Position numbers and translations under genes: made by a program
Assembly: GCA_029258915.1 (NCBI GenBank)
Contig: JAPDJU010000012.1
Coordinates: 1-64,000, forward strand
Direction of reading: 5' to 3'
Length of the DNA: 64,000 nucleotides
From: Thermoproteota archaeon
GTDB lineage: Archaea > Thermoproteota > Thermoprotei_A > EX4484-217-1
Shown: positions 10,068 through 19,816 of the stretch, piece after piece
How positions within the stretch are numbered: the first letter of the stretch is position 1
How the letters are laid out: each line of letters opens with the position of its first letter
The notes under the pieces: model-generated
The model's input: only the letters and a program-made list of their open reading frames with translations
Told to the model about the DNA's origin: nothing
The model's database searches: none

Positions 10068-11122
10068 TTACCCAGCCTCTCTAAGGACATTAATGCAGCA
10101 GCATATGCTGGAAATACTTGAGAAATCTTTCTTCCATAAATATTCGAGATATCTACAATATCCTTAAATCCGGCTCTTAAAGCTGCTTCTTTAGCTAAAA
10201 ATGACCCTAAGCCCGTAGTACATACTTTAAAACCATTTAGGTCATAACCTAAGCTAAGAATTCTTGTTCTTACCTGAATTAATGCTTTAAAAATCTTAAA
10301 CACCATAGCCTCATAAATATAACGCGCTATTTCAACAATTTCATTATCGTTTAAAATCTCATTATCAGCACACGGCACTCTAGAAAGCCTATCTAAACAC
10401 TCTCTTAGACTTCTCCCCCTACCATCAGCTGTTTCGGTGGTATAATCTTCGACACTTATTTTGTTTAGTATTAAGCACACATCCCCTGAAAGAGCAAATT
10501 TTTCTGAAGAAACGCGAGCGAAAAGTCCTTTGTAAGGAACTTCACTTACAATAGAACAAATGCTTGTTCTAAGCGCGCCTAGGTAAACTAGTTCTCCATA
10601 AACTAGTTTTTCAGGGTCAGTAAACCCTTTTACGGATACCTTGCCATCTACTATAGGCACAATGGTAGTGCTTGTACTCCCAATATCTATGAAAATGCAG
10701 TTATTGAACTTCTTAGAAATAAGCCATGCTGAAGCAGCCCAATTAGCAGCAGCTACATTTAAAGGTTTTTTAATAGCCTCCATGTACGATATAAGTTTCC
10801 CTTCAACATTAACGTAAAATCTACTGTGAGCATCATCAAATATTTTCTCCACAGCTTTAACTACGAACCTTACACCTTCACTTTTATTCCTAAAAACATC
10901 GCTCAGTTCGGCAGTCATAGTTGTAGAAACTACGTATTCTTTTGAAGGACCAAGTTTCTCCCTTATCTTCTCTATTCCTTTAACCAATCCCTCCTTACCT
11001 GCAATCCACACTGGAAAATACTCTCTCACCGTATATCCAACCTGGAATTCTTTACCCGAAGCAACGAACAATTTAACGGCTTTTAAATTAGCTCCGCCAA
11101 TATCTAACCCGACGATTTCCAT
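10064..11122 (-). CDS. mfnF: Methanofuran biosynthesis condensing enzyme (hydantoinase/ROK-like fold)
   Basis: MEIVGLDIGGANLKAVK, FIDIGSTSTTIVPIVDGKV. Confidence 0.88.
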   Translation of the reverse strand: MEIVGLDIGGANLKAVKLFVASGKEFQVGYTVREYFPVWIAGKEGLVKGIEKIREKLGPSKEYVVSTTMTAELSDVFRNKSEGVRFVVKAVEKIFDDAHSRFYVNVEGKLISYMEAIKKPLNVAAANWAASAWLISKKFNNCIFIDIGSTSTTIVPIVDGKVSVKGFTDPEKLVYGELVYLGALRTSICSIVSEVPYKGLFARVSSEKFALSGDVCLILNKISVEDYTTETADGRGRSLRECLDRLSRVPCADNEILNDNEIVEIARYIYEAMVFKIFKALIQVRTRILSLGYDLNGFKVCTTGLGSFLAKEAALRAGFKDIVDISNIYGRKISQVFPAYAAALMSLERLGK

Positions 11123-11198
11123 AATAGGTTACCGAAAAGTTTTAACTTAAACTGGAAAATAAAATGTTTGCTTAAAATGCATCCTAGGTGCATGGAAC

Positions 11199-11885
11199 TT
11201 GATCAAAGTAATTCCGGTATTAGACATAATGAACGGATTAGTTGTTCACGCGGTTGCTGGAATCAGAGAGAAATATAGACCACTAAGAAATAGTGTTATA
11301 GTAAACTCAGCAAGCCCCTATGATTTGCTTAGGAAATTAAAGAACTTAGGATTTGACGAAGTCTATATAGCTGACTTAGATTCCATACTTAGAGCAGGAG
11401 AAAACATAGAAGTTATAAGCAAAGCTCTTTCTTTAGGATTCAGAGTTTTAGCCGATATAGGGGTTAAAGGAGTAAGAATGAAAGATAAACCTAAACTAGA
11501 GTTAGTTATCGGTACAGAATATTTAAGCAGTCCTGAACAGCTGAAAGAGCTTAAAAATAGGAGCATAAGTATTGATGTATATCATGGCAAGGTTAAGTTT
11601 AAAGATAAAAGACATGATATACATGGTGTCTTAAAGAAAATTAAAAACATAACGTACAGCAATGTGTTAGTCATATTTTTAAACCTCGTAGGGACATTTA
11701 AGGGTCCAGACTTTGAACTAATTAAACTTGTACTAGATAATGTTTCAAGTAAAGAGATTATTGTAGGCGGAGGCATAAGAGGCGTAGAAGACCTGAAGAA
11801 ATTAGAGAACATAGGTATATCTAAAGTTTTAGTTGCTTCAGCCTTACATAAAGGAATTATAGTTAAACCCTATTATAGCTTCTAA
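11199..11885 (+). CDS. HisA-like (beta/alpha)8 protein of unknown function
   Basis: IKVIPVLDIMNGLVVHAVAG, DEVYIADLDSI, IIVGGGIRGVEDL; no other his genes nearby. Confidence 0.8.
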   Translation: MIKVIPVLDIMNGLVVHAVAGIREKYRPLRNSVIVNSASPYDLLRKLKNLGFDEVYIADLDSILRAGENIEVISKALSLGFRVLADIGVKGVRMKDKPKLELVIGTEYLSSPEQLKELKNRSISIDVYHGKVKFKDKRHDIHGVLKKIKNITYSNVLVIFLNLVGTFKGPDFELIKLVLDNVSSKEIIVGGGIRGVEDLKKLENIGISKVLVASALHKGIIVKPYYSF

Positions 11886-13008
11886 GCTTATTAATCCTCA
11901 AAATAGCTTCGGAAATAGTTGGCACTTTACCTAGAACTATGTTTTTCTTTGCTGCTCCCACGCTAAGTATTCTTTCATTTGAAAGAATCTCTCTCTTCTT
12001 TTCCGAAATAACGTAATATGCATAGCCTACGTTTTTAACATCAACTTTTGCTTCAGCCTCTACTTTTTCACCTACAGAATATAGCATTAGCTTTCCAAGA
12101 TCGGCTCCAAATATTTCAGCTAGCCCTAAGAAAGAAGTAGTTAGTCTTGGATTAATTTCAACAATGTAAGGCTTCCAATTTACCCATACTAAATCTAAGC
12201 CAAAATATCCTTTAAGCCCTTTACAAATTTTCACAATCTTATATACTAGATCCATGGATTTCTTATGAAGGCCCTTATTTTTTAATGGAGTTATTCCACC
12301 ATAGTATTTTAAATGGCCTCTACTATCCATTTTTATTAGTTGGATATTGTTTGAAAGAAAGATTATTTCTTGACCATTAGATATAACAGATATGCTTGCG
12401 TGGATACCTACTAAATATTCTTGAATAGCTACTTCATCTAAGAATGTGTTTTGAAAAGCATAGTCTATAGCGTATTTTAATTGTTCATGAGATTTAGCCA
12501 AGGTTATTCCTGCTGAACCAGCCATATCAATTGGTTTAACAATGACAGGATAACGTACATTAATGGTTGATTCTTTCCTTAAAAACACAGTCTTGGGAAC
12601 TAATACATCATGTTCCTTTAGAAATAGGAATGTGTTCTTCTTATTAGAAAATAATTGAATGCAATTGCATGTAGGTCCCAGTACTTTATCCTTTACTATT
12701 TTAGCTAATTCTATAAGTTCTTTAGGGGGCGCTATGAGAATAACATAGTCGACTAAGCTAGCATGTTTTTCAAGAACACCGAGATAATCTTCATAGTCTT
12801 TAACGACTATCATTTTGAAGGGAGAGCTTATATTTTCAAATATGCTGTTTAATGTGATGTACACGTCTGCGCCTGCTTCCTTTAAAACTTTAGTCGCTGT
12901 ATACGCCATAGAGAAGCCTTCAACAACTAAATCCCAATAGGATTTAACTGTTCCTTTACTGCGAGGACCGATGCTCGAAATGAACTCAGTAACTAAAACT
13001 TTAGGCAT
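11863..13008 (-). CDS. mfnD: ATP-grasp ligase, MfnD-like (tyramine-glutamate ligase family)
   Basis: ATP-grasp motifs (VIVKPIDMAGSAGITLA, LDLVWVNWKPYIVEINPRLTTSF) within the methanofuran cluster. Confidence 0.65.
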   Translation of the reverse strand: MPKVLVTEFISSIGPRSKGTVKSYWDLVVEGFSMAYTATKVLKEAGADVYITLNSIFENISSPFKMIVVKDYEDYLGVLEKHASLVDYVILIAPPKELIELAKIVKDKVLGPTCNCIQLFSNKKNTFLFLKEHDVLVPKTVFLRKESTINVRYPVIVKPIDMAGSAGITLAKSHEQLKYAIDYAFQNTFLDEVAIQEYLVGIHASISVISNGQEIIFLSNNIQLIKMDSRGHLKYYGGITPLKNKGLHKKSMDLVYKIVKICKGLKGYFGLDLVWVNWKPYIVEINPRLTTSFLGLAEIFGADLGKLMLYSVGEKVEAEAKVDVKNVGYAYYVISEKKREILSNERILSVGAAKKNIVLGKVPTISEAILRINKLRSYNRV

Positions 13009-13095
13009 TGTCTCTCACTGCTAGAACACTGTTGTAAACATTTTTAAATGTACCCAAATGTTATTAAACTTAAAATATAAAGTACAATTACGTGT

Positions 13096-13893
13096 ATGCC
13101 TGGTGTTGTTTACTTGGTCAGCATATATTTACCTACAATAGTTGAACGTAACTATAAGGAAAAACCCATATTCCTGAGTCTCACGCTCAGAAATGTACCA
13201 GGGATTATAGCTAAAATAGCCAAGATCCTTTCTGAAAACAATGTAAACATACTTTACGGAATACATTCTGTAGAAAAACACATAGGGTACTGGATTTTTT
13301 TAGCTGAGTTTTCGGATGCTAAAAAACCTTTAGGACAAATTATAGAGGAAATAAAGAGTATGGAAGGTGTTTTGGAAATAAACTATGGAATAGATAGTGT
13401 AGGTGATATGTTAATCAACCCCTTCCCCTTCACTATAACGCTACCATACGGCATAGGTAGGGCTTCTATAATCCCTATTACAATTTTAAAGAAAGCTGTT
13501 AGTGATTTAAGAGAAAAATGGGGTATAGCAGCTTCAGTTTTCTTATACCATGTAGGATATCATATAGGTGAAACTTTAGGGAACATGTTTAAGGAAAAGA
13601 GTTTCGGATATGAGGAAATACTTAAGGCATCGTTAGAATATTTAAAGTATTTAAACCTGTTTAAAGATTATAGCATTAAATTCTTTTCACTAATAAATAA
13701 CGCAGCTTCCATAAAAATCTATGATTCGTTTGAATGTGAAAATGTAAAGTCAGATAAGCCTGTAAGCCATTTCCTTAGAGGAATACTTGGGGGAATACTC
13801 TTTACAATATTTAGAAAAGAAATAACAGTTTATGAAACAAAATGTATAGCTAAGGGAGATAAGTTTTGTGAATACACTATAAAACAAGCGTGA
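13096..13893 (+). CDS. ACT domain plus V4R domain protein
   Basis: ACT-like LTLRNVPGIIAKIAKILSENNVNILYG; V4R-like GYHIGETLGN...CIAKGDKFCEYTIK. Confidence 0.75.
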   Translation: MPGVVYLVSIYLPTIVERNYKEKPIFLSLTLRNVPGIIAKIAKILSENNVNILYGIHSVEKHIGYWIFLAEFSDAKKPLGQIIEEIKSMEGVLEINYGIDSVGDMLINPFPFTITLPYGIGRASIIPITILKKAVSDLREKWGIAASVFLYHVGYHIGETLGNMFKEKSFGYEEILKASLEYLKYLNLFKDYSIKFFSLINNAASIKIYDSFECENVKSDKPVSHFLRGILGGILFTIFRKEITVYETKCIAKGDKFCEYTIKQA

Positions 13894-14028
13894 ATTTTTA
13901 GTTAATTCTATTCAAAACTCTAGGATACTATAGTAGTTCTAATTACAGTTCTGTTTAAAAGCCAAAATTAGTTATAGTGTTTTAAACATCAAAGGGTATA
14001 TTAAAAAAATACAAAGTACGTTGTCTTT

Positions 14029-15042
14029 CTATTTGGCAATAAATTTGTCTAAATGTCTAAGTCTTTTTGCTGGATGTGGGTGTGTACTAAATAGTTCTTC
14101 AAGAATGCTTGGTTTCCTCCTTTTTATGAGTTCTACTAGCTGGTCTATGTTTCTGACATATTCTGCTTTTATAGGTTTATCGGGATCTGCTATAAAGAAC
14201 ATTTTAAAGTGGCTATATGATTTACTTTCTTTACCGAGATATCTTTTCATTCTACCAGTGTAATACATTATTCTTACAAGTGCTCTTTGCAGTTTCTTTG
14301 CACCATTATCTACATTTAACGCTGCATGGGTGTCAGCATAGTATTCTCTAAGCCTGCTCATGTAGAATACGAACAAGTTTAATAGATAGCTTACTACCAT
14401 TAACAATATTCCTACAAGTAGTAGCAGTGGTCCGCCTCCTCTTTCCCTTCTGAATCCTCCAAACCATCCTGAAATATATAGCACATATCCTATGTAGTAT
14501 ACTATTGCAGGTATTATACTTATCATCATCATAACTATTACATCTCTATGTTTTAAATGTCCCAATTCATGCCCTAGAACCGCTTCTACCTCGTCCAAGG
14601 GTAATGTTTCCAATAAGCCTCTTGTAACAGCAACCCTATATCCTGTAAACGGATTGCCGTAAGCAAACGCATTAGGTATATCTATTTCGGCAATCGTTAA
14701 CCTTGGCACATACTTCAGCCTGCTTCTCTTAGCTATTCTTTCAATGATTTCAAATAGCTCTGGGTGTTCATGCCTGCTTAAAGGTTTTACATGGTATATT
14801 GCATCAATAAGATGAGGGCCTATAAGCCACTGTATTACGTGGAAGAACACTACGAAAATGAGTATCCCATAGAGGCCGTAAAAACTTATGTTCAGCCATG
14901 TAAGTATCATTACGAAAATTAATGTAGCTATGGCGGTTATCACTGCAAATGTCCCTAGCATTGCGAATCTAAGTTTCCAAAGAGTAATTTTAGGCACAGG
15001 TGTTTTCGGTATAGTATGCTTAGGATACATGGCTGGTCTCAC
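14029..15042 (-). CDS. htpX: HtpX-like M48 membrane zinc metalloprotease
   Basis: GHELGHLKHRD zinc motif, transmembrane helices, C-terminal STHPHPAKRLRHL. Confidence 0.92.
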   Translation of the reverse strand: MRPAMYPKHTIPKTPVPKITLWKLRFAMLGTFAVITAIATLIFVMILTWLNISFYGLYGILIFVVFFHVIQWLIGPHLIDAIYHVKPLSRHEHPELFEIIERIAKRSRLKYVPRLTIAEIDIPNAFAYGNPFTGYRVAVTRGLLETLPLDEVEAVLGHELGHLKHRDVIVMMMISIIPAIVYYIGYVLYISGWFGGFRRERGGGPLLLLVGILLMVVSYLLNLFVFYMSRLREYYADTHAALNVDNGAKKLQRALVRIMYYTGRMKRYLGKESKSYSHFKMFFIADPDKPIKAEYVRNIDQLVELIKRRKPSILEELFSTHPHPAKRLRHLDKFIAK

Positions 15043-15081
15043 CTAAACCTCCTTAATATTTAGCCAGTATTTAAACATTAA

Positions 15082-15582
15082 CTATTGGAGTAAAGTGCTG
15101 AGAACCTTTACTAATATATCTGCTGTTCTTTTAACATCGCTAGTCATGGGAGATCCGAAACTTATATCGCTTACCTGAATACCTAATAAGTACTGTTCAG
15201 CTTTAGGTAACATATACTCTAGGTATCTGCGAAGCATAGAATATGATGGTTTATGAGTTGTAGGGAAAACTACTTCCAGTTCTTCTATTTCCTTTAAAGA
15301 ACCAAAGACCAGGAAACCAGGGTTTAAACCTGCCTTTACGGCGTCTATGAAAACCACCACCTCTGGTCTAGCATTTACAGCTACGCCCAGAAAACTTTCA
15401 GGTGAAAGCCCAGCATCAACAACATTATTTAGCCCTCTTAACCTAAGATTACTAGCAACATATGAGCCAACATAATCATCTCCTCGGAGATCATTACCTA
15501 CACCTATAATGAATACCTTTCTACCTGAAAGAACCTTAACTATGCTATCTTTAACTTCGCTGAAACTTCCTAAAACAAACAT
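15082..15582 (-). CDS. Hydrogenase maturation endopeptidase (HycI/HyaD family)
   Basis: FIIGVGNDLRGDDYVGSYVA; directly follows the hydrogenase genes. Confidence 0.88.
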   Translation of the reverse strand: MFVLGSFSEVKDSIVKVLSGRKVFIIGVGNDLRGDDYVGSYVASNLRLRGLNNVVDAGLSPESFLGVAVNARPEVVVFIDAVKAGLNPGFLVFGSLKEIEELEVVFPTTHKPSYSMLRRYLEYMLPKAEQYLLGIQVSDISFGSPMTSDVKRTADILVKVLSTLLQ

Positions 15583-15621
15583 TATAGCTAAACCTTCAAG
15601 AAAGTAAAATTAGAAGTAAAC

Positions 15622-16503
15622 TTATTTTTTGCTTTTTCTCCTGCGTAATGGTGGCGGTAAATCCGGTAGGAATTTTATAGCATCTACTGGACATGCTTCA
15701 TAGCATTGTCCGCAAAAGAGACACTTATTGATATTGTATATTGGTAAAAGTCTTCCACCAATATCTTTCATTGTTATTGCTTCTGTAGGGCAGACCCTAG
15801 CACATAAGGTACATCCAGTACATATGTTTCTATCTATTTGAATAGTTCTATACCTTAGTAAACCTGCTTTCTCCAGCGGAGATTCCGGTATTTTCTCCGG
15901 TATTTTCTCTACTTTCTCAGGGAACTTCACTAATGGTGAAATTGCTTCAGAGGAACAAATTTCAACACATTTATGGCAGAAAACACATAAATCAACATCG
16001 TAAGATGGAATCACCCTACCATCCTTAATAACCATGGTTATCGCGTGAGTTGGGCAAACAGCTGCGCAAAGCTCGCACTCAACACATTTAGAATAATCTA
16101 TCTTCATGTACCTTATCTTTTCTAGACCCGCTAAAACATACGGTGCTATAGGTACTTTAGGTAATCCCTCATACGCAGACTTCTTTGCTGAGGAAAGCTC
16201 AAATTCGGTCGATGAAACTATTGCGTTTGTTGGGCAATTATATATACATTCATAGCAGAAACAGCATCTACTTACATCATACCATGGCACGGATCTTCCA
16301 TCAGTCCATTTAAGCTTAATTGCGAAAGTAGGGCATACGTCTTCACAAACACCGCATTCAACACATCTATTCCATAAAAATACTGGTTTACCCCTAAACC
16401 CTTCAGCTATTACTGGTTTTTCAAAGGGATATTTGTGTGTTGCTGGTTTCTTAAATAAGTAACTAAAAACTTCAGCTATTAGGGAGGGTATTTTCTTACC
16501 CAT
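15622..16503 (-). CDS. Polyferredoxin with six [4Fe-4S] motifs, MbhN-like
   Basis: Six CxxCxxC...CP-type motifs arranged as three tandem 2x[4Fe-4S] units (sixth Cys of one motif followed by S). Confidence 0.92.
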   Translation of the reverse strand: MGKKIPSLIAEVFSYLFKKPATHKYPFEKPVIAEGFRGKPVFLWNRCVECGVCEDVCPTFAIKLKWTDGRSVPWYDVSRCCFCYECIYNCPTNAIVSSTEFELSSAKKSAYEGLPKVPIAPYVLAGLEKIRYMKIDYSKCVECELCAAVCPTHAITMVIKDGRVIPSYDVDLCVFCHKCVEICSSEAISPLVKFPEKVEKIPEKIPESPLEKAGLLRYRTIQIDRNICTGCTLCARVCPTEAITMKDIGGRLLPIYNINKCLFCGQCYEACPVDAIKFLPDLPPPLRRRKSKK

Positions 16504-16506
16504 CCC

Positions 16507-17670
16507 CTACCTCCTCCAATATTTCTTCTTAATTTCACCTATGGTCATGGTTTTTCTTGTTCCCGATTTAGCATCTAAAAGCATTACTGTTGTTCTATCG
16601 GTACATGCGAAACATGGGTCTATGCTTCCTAGGATAACTGGGATATCTGCTACATGGTAGCCCTTGAACATTTCGCAAACTCCAGGTATGTTTGCATATG
16701 TTGGCGTTCTAACCCTGTGCCTCCAAGGAGTTACTCCACCTCTCCATATGGTGTGATGTAGCACTTCTCCCCTAGGAGCTTCAACTCTACCTTCTCCCTT
16801 ACCCTCAATAGTCCTTGGAACTTTAGTACATATTGGGCCTTGAGGTAAGTGGTCTAATGCATACAATATTATGTTTATTAGTTCTAAACATTCATCAACT
16901 CTGACCATGTATCTTGCCCAACTATCTCCTTCCTTATATGTTATGACTTTGAAAGGTATTTCATCATAAGCCTCGTATGGATCAGTATATCTTAGATCTA
17001 TTTTTACTCCAGAACCCCTAATTGTTGGACCTACCGCGCCTAACGCTAGTAGCTTGGATCCACTAATATATCCTACGTCCATAGTTCTAGTGGTGAAAGT
17101 TGGGTCCTCGCTTAAGACCTTTTTATATCTTTCAATTCTCTTGTAAAGCTTAGGCAGCTTATCCTTCATCTTATCAACAAGCGCTGGAGAAATGTCTCTT
17201 GTAACACCTCCAACTCTTACATATGCGGATATTACTCTATTACCTGTAAGTTCCTCAAACAAGCTCATTACTAGTTCTCTGTCTCTCCAAAACAGCATAA
17301 ATAGCGTTTCAAAACCCATTAGCTCTGCTGCAACACCTAGTAAGAGTAAGTGGCTGTGTAACCTATTAAGTTCATGAGCAATTACTCTCAAATACTTCGC
17401 TCTTGGAGGAACTTCAACATCTGCTGCTTGCTCAACTGCTTCGGCAAAACAGAGAGTATGGGCTACATTACAAATACCACAAATTCTTTCAGCAAGATAT
17501 AGTCCTTCAATGAACGTTTTTGTTTCCATAAGCTTCTCTATTCCCCTATGCATATAGCCTATTCTAGGTATAACATCTATAACGGTCTCACCCTCAACTT
17601 TAAAGAGGAACCTTTCTGCTTCATGCAATGCCGGGTGCTGAGGACCTACAATTAAGCTTATTGCTGGCAC
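16507..17670 (-). CDS. [NiFe]-hydrogenase large subunit, group 4 (MbhL/Ech-like)
   Basis: Both Ni-ligand motifs intact: RICGICNVAH and DPCFACTDR. Confidence 0.93.
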   Translation of the reverse strand: MPAISLIVGPQHPALHEAERFLFKVEGETVIDVIPRIGYMHRGIEKLMETKTFIEGLYLAERICGICNVAHTLCFAEAVEQAADVEVPPRAKYLRVIAHELNRLHSHLLLLGVAAELMGFETLFMLFWRDRELVMSLFEELTGNRVISAYVRVGGVTRDISPALVDKMKDKLPKLYKRIERYKKVLSEDPTFTTRTMDVGYISGSKLLALGAVGPTIRGSGVKIDLRYTDPYEAYDEIPFKVITYKEGDSWARYMVRVDECLELINIILYALDHLPQGPICTKVPRTIEGKGEGRVEAPRGEVLHHTIWRGGVTPWRHRVRTPTYANIPGVCEMFKGYHVADIPVILGSIDPCFACTDRTTVMLLDAKSGTRKTMTIGEIKKKYWRR

Positions 17671-17672
17671 TT

Positions 17673-18194
17673 CTACCTCACCTTTTTAATCTTCTTTATC
17701 AGCTTAATCTCCTTTCTAAGAGGATAAATGTTGTCAGGCCATTCTTCGGGAAGAAATACTTTCCCCAAAGCCGGATGCCCTACAAACCTTACGCCAAACA
17801 TTTCATAATTTTCACACTCATATAGGAGTGCCCCGGGTACTATGTCTGTTATGGTTTCAACTTCAGGGTTTGCCCGGGGAATATTCATTTTAAGTGTTAA
17901 ATGTAGTTTAAAATCGTCTTCTGCTAACTGTATCTCATACTGTAACTCAAAATATTCTTTATCAATATAATCCACCGTGTTTATTGTTACTAAATATGAG
18001 GATTCGGCGAATTGGTTCCTAAGCCATTTAATTATCTGCTTATGTGAATTACGTACTATTTTTAACTCGGCACGAGTGGGGGTAAGAACTTTAACGCTTA
18101 ATATCTTATCCTTAAACTCTCTCCTTAGCTCTTCTAAGAACTTGGAAACTTTTTCCGGAACTTTTTTTACCTTACTTTCTACCGCCATTTCCAC
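17673..18194 (-). CDS. NuoC/MbhK-like 30-kDa-type subunit
   Basis: CENYEMFGVRFVGHPALGKVFLPEEWPDNIYPLRKE. Confidence 0.85.
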   Translation of the reverse strand: MEMAVESKVKKVPEKVSKFLEELRREFKDKILSVKVLTPTRAELKIVRNSHKQIIKWLRNQFAESSYLVTINTVDYIDKEYFELQYEIQLAEDDFKLHLTLKMNIPRANPEVETITDIVPGALLYECENYEMFGVRFVGHPALGKVFLPEEWPDNIYPLRKEIKLIKKIKKVR

Positions 18195-18612
18195 CGCCCT
18201 TAATCTTCTTTATCAAAGTAACTATACCGTGAATTATTGCTTCGGGTCTTGGAGGACATCCAGGAATATAAACATCAACAGGGATTACTCTGTCAACTCC
18301 CTCATATACGAAGGGCGATCCTTGAAATACATTACCATTTACTGCACATGTTCCAACGGCAATGACGAATTTTGGCTCAGGCATTTGCTCATAAATTCTC
18401 TTTAACCTTCTAGCTACTTGTTTAGATACTGCACCTGTAACTATCAGTATGTCTACATGTCTAGGAGATGGTTTAAGTAGTATTCCGAAACGTTCAACAT
18501 CATATCTTGGAGTTAATGCTGCTAGAACTTCGATATCGCATCCATTACATCCGGGAGATGGGAAATGTAGAATCCATGGAGATTTTATTCTTGCCCACTG
18601 AACAATTCCCAT
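18172..18612 (-). CDS. [NiFe]-hydrogenase small subunit (MbhJ-like)
   Basis: PGCNGCDIE, GTCAVNGN, PGCPPRPEAI proximal-cluster cysteines. Confidence 0.93.
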   Translation of the reverse strand: MGIVQWARIKSPWILHFPSPGCNGCDIEVLAALTPRYDVERFGILLKPSPRHVDILIVTGAVSKQVARRLKRIYEQMPEPKFVIAVGTCAVNGNVFQGSPFVYEGVDRVIPVDVYIPGCPPRPEAIIHGIVTLIKKIKGGGNGGRK

Positions 18613-18871
18613 AACTCAGCCTCCTCACTGGAAGAGTTTCCTTGTTCATCTAGGTTATTGGGTCTATATTAAATAAGATACTCTATAGTAGAAGTATATA
18701 GATAACATAGGAAGGTAATGAATTAAACCATTTAGGCTAAATAGTAAATTCTTCACATTATCATTGCTGACCTCCTTCATATTCTACTATAAGTTATTTT
18801 TATTTATACATGCTAGGAAAAGGGTTATACGAACTTCAAGTGATGATAAAGACTGGTTAAGGGAAATTCTG

Positions 18872-19156
18872 ATGGCTTTAGAAAATTTCATATCTACGTT
18901 CATAGTCGTGTTACTGCCAGCATTTCTAATATCCTTAAGCTTATACGCTATAAGAGTAATTAAAGGTCCTTCAGTAACCGATATGGTTTTAGCTATTGAC
19001 TGTATAACCTATGATCTATGTTTTCTTATGGGGCTACTTTCGATACTTTTCAAAATAGGCTTCCTAATGGTTGCAGCTTTGGCCTTGGCCTTATGGGCTT
19101 ACGTTTTAGATGTTTACGTAGCTAAGTATTTAGAAGCAAGAGAGGTTGGAGATTAA
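18872..19156 (+). CDS. MrpF/MnhF-like antiporter subunit
   Basis: VIKGPSVTDMVLAIDCITYDL; ATG 18872 with upstream AAGGGA preferred over track start 18764. Confidence 0.85.
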   Translation: MALENFISTFIVVLLPAFLISLSLYAIRVIKGPSVTDMVLAIDCITYDLCFLMGLLSILFKIGFLMVAALALALWAYVLDVYVAKYLEAREVGD

Positions 19157-19554
19157 TGTTCATATTTCCTGAGCTAAACCCATTAGAAGAGATAGCTTTA
19201 ATCATAGGGATAATCTTAACGTTAATTGGTGTATTCTGCGATATTGTTGGATCTATCGGTATGGTTAGGTTTCCTAATTTCTTTGTTAGGCTTCATGCTG
19301 CAACAGTAGGAACAATAGGAGGAGCAGTTTACCCACTGTTTGGCATTACACTTATGTCTCTTGCTCTAAACTACTTAGGTGTGATGAGATACTTCATAGC
19401 CACTGGAGCTTTTCTTACAGCTATAGCTATTGTCTTAACAGCTCCTGTGGGTTCCCACGCTCTTGCTAGAGCAGCTCATAGATCCAAAACTGTTCCCGTA
19501 GAACCTAAGGTTTGTGATTTTCTAAAAGAAGATGAGAGGCTGATTGAAGAATGA
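19156..19554 (+). CDS. MrpG/MnhG-like antiporter subunit
   Basis: GSIGMVRFPNFFVRLHAATVGTIGG. Confidence 0.9.
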   Translation: MFIFPELNPLEEIALIIGIILTLIGVFCDIVGSIGMVRFPNFFVRLHAATVGTIGGAVYPLFGITLMSLALNYLGVMRYFIATGAFLTAIAIVLTAPVGSHALARAAHRSKTVPVEPKVCDFLKEDERLIEE

Positions 19555-19814
19555 TTGAAGCAACGTTAATTGCTGAAATACTCTTAGCTTTTTCACTTAC
19601 GCTAGCCTTAATCTTCGCCTACCTTGCTATTAGGGAAAGAGATTTAATTAAGGCAATAGTGTTCTCAGCATTACAGTCTGTTGCCTTCGCCTACGCTTAC
19701 TACCTGTTGTTTGCTCCAGACATAGTGTTAGCATACATCGCCGTTGGTGTTGGTATTTATTCGATACTGTTAATTTATGGTGTAAGTAAAACCGAAAGGT
19801 ATGAAGAGGTGTAA
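19551..19814 (+). CDS. MbhD-like (DUF4040) subunit
   Basis: DLIKAIVFSALQSVAFAYAYYLLFAPDIVLAYIAVGVG. Confidence 0.85.
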   Translation: MIEATLIAEILLAFSLTLALIFAYLAIRERDLIKAIVFSALQSVAFAYAYYLLFAPDIVLAYIAVGVGIYSILLIYGVSKTERYEEV

Positions 19815-19816
19815 TT

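Noticed and set aside
14021-14263. Plus-strand 80-aa ORF
   Set aside because: Antisense to the 3' end of the htpX-like gene
17628-18405. Plus-strand ORFs 17628-17825 and 17977-18405
   Set aside because: Overlap clearly coding hydrogenase genes on the minus strand; no recognisable motifs
18764-18871. Track-predicted N-terminal extension of the MrpF-like protein
   Set aside because: Not MrpF-like; a better start with upstream AAGGGA is at 18872
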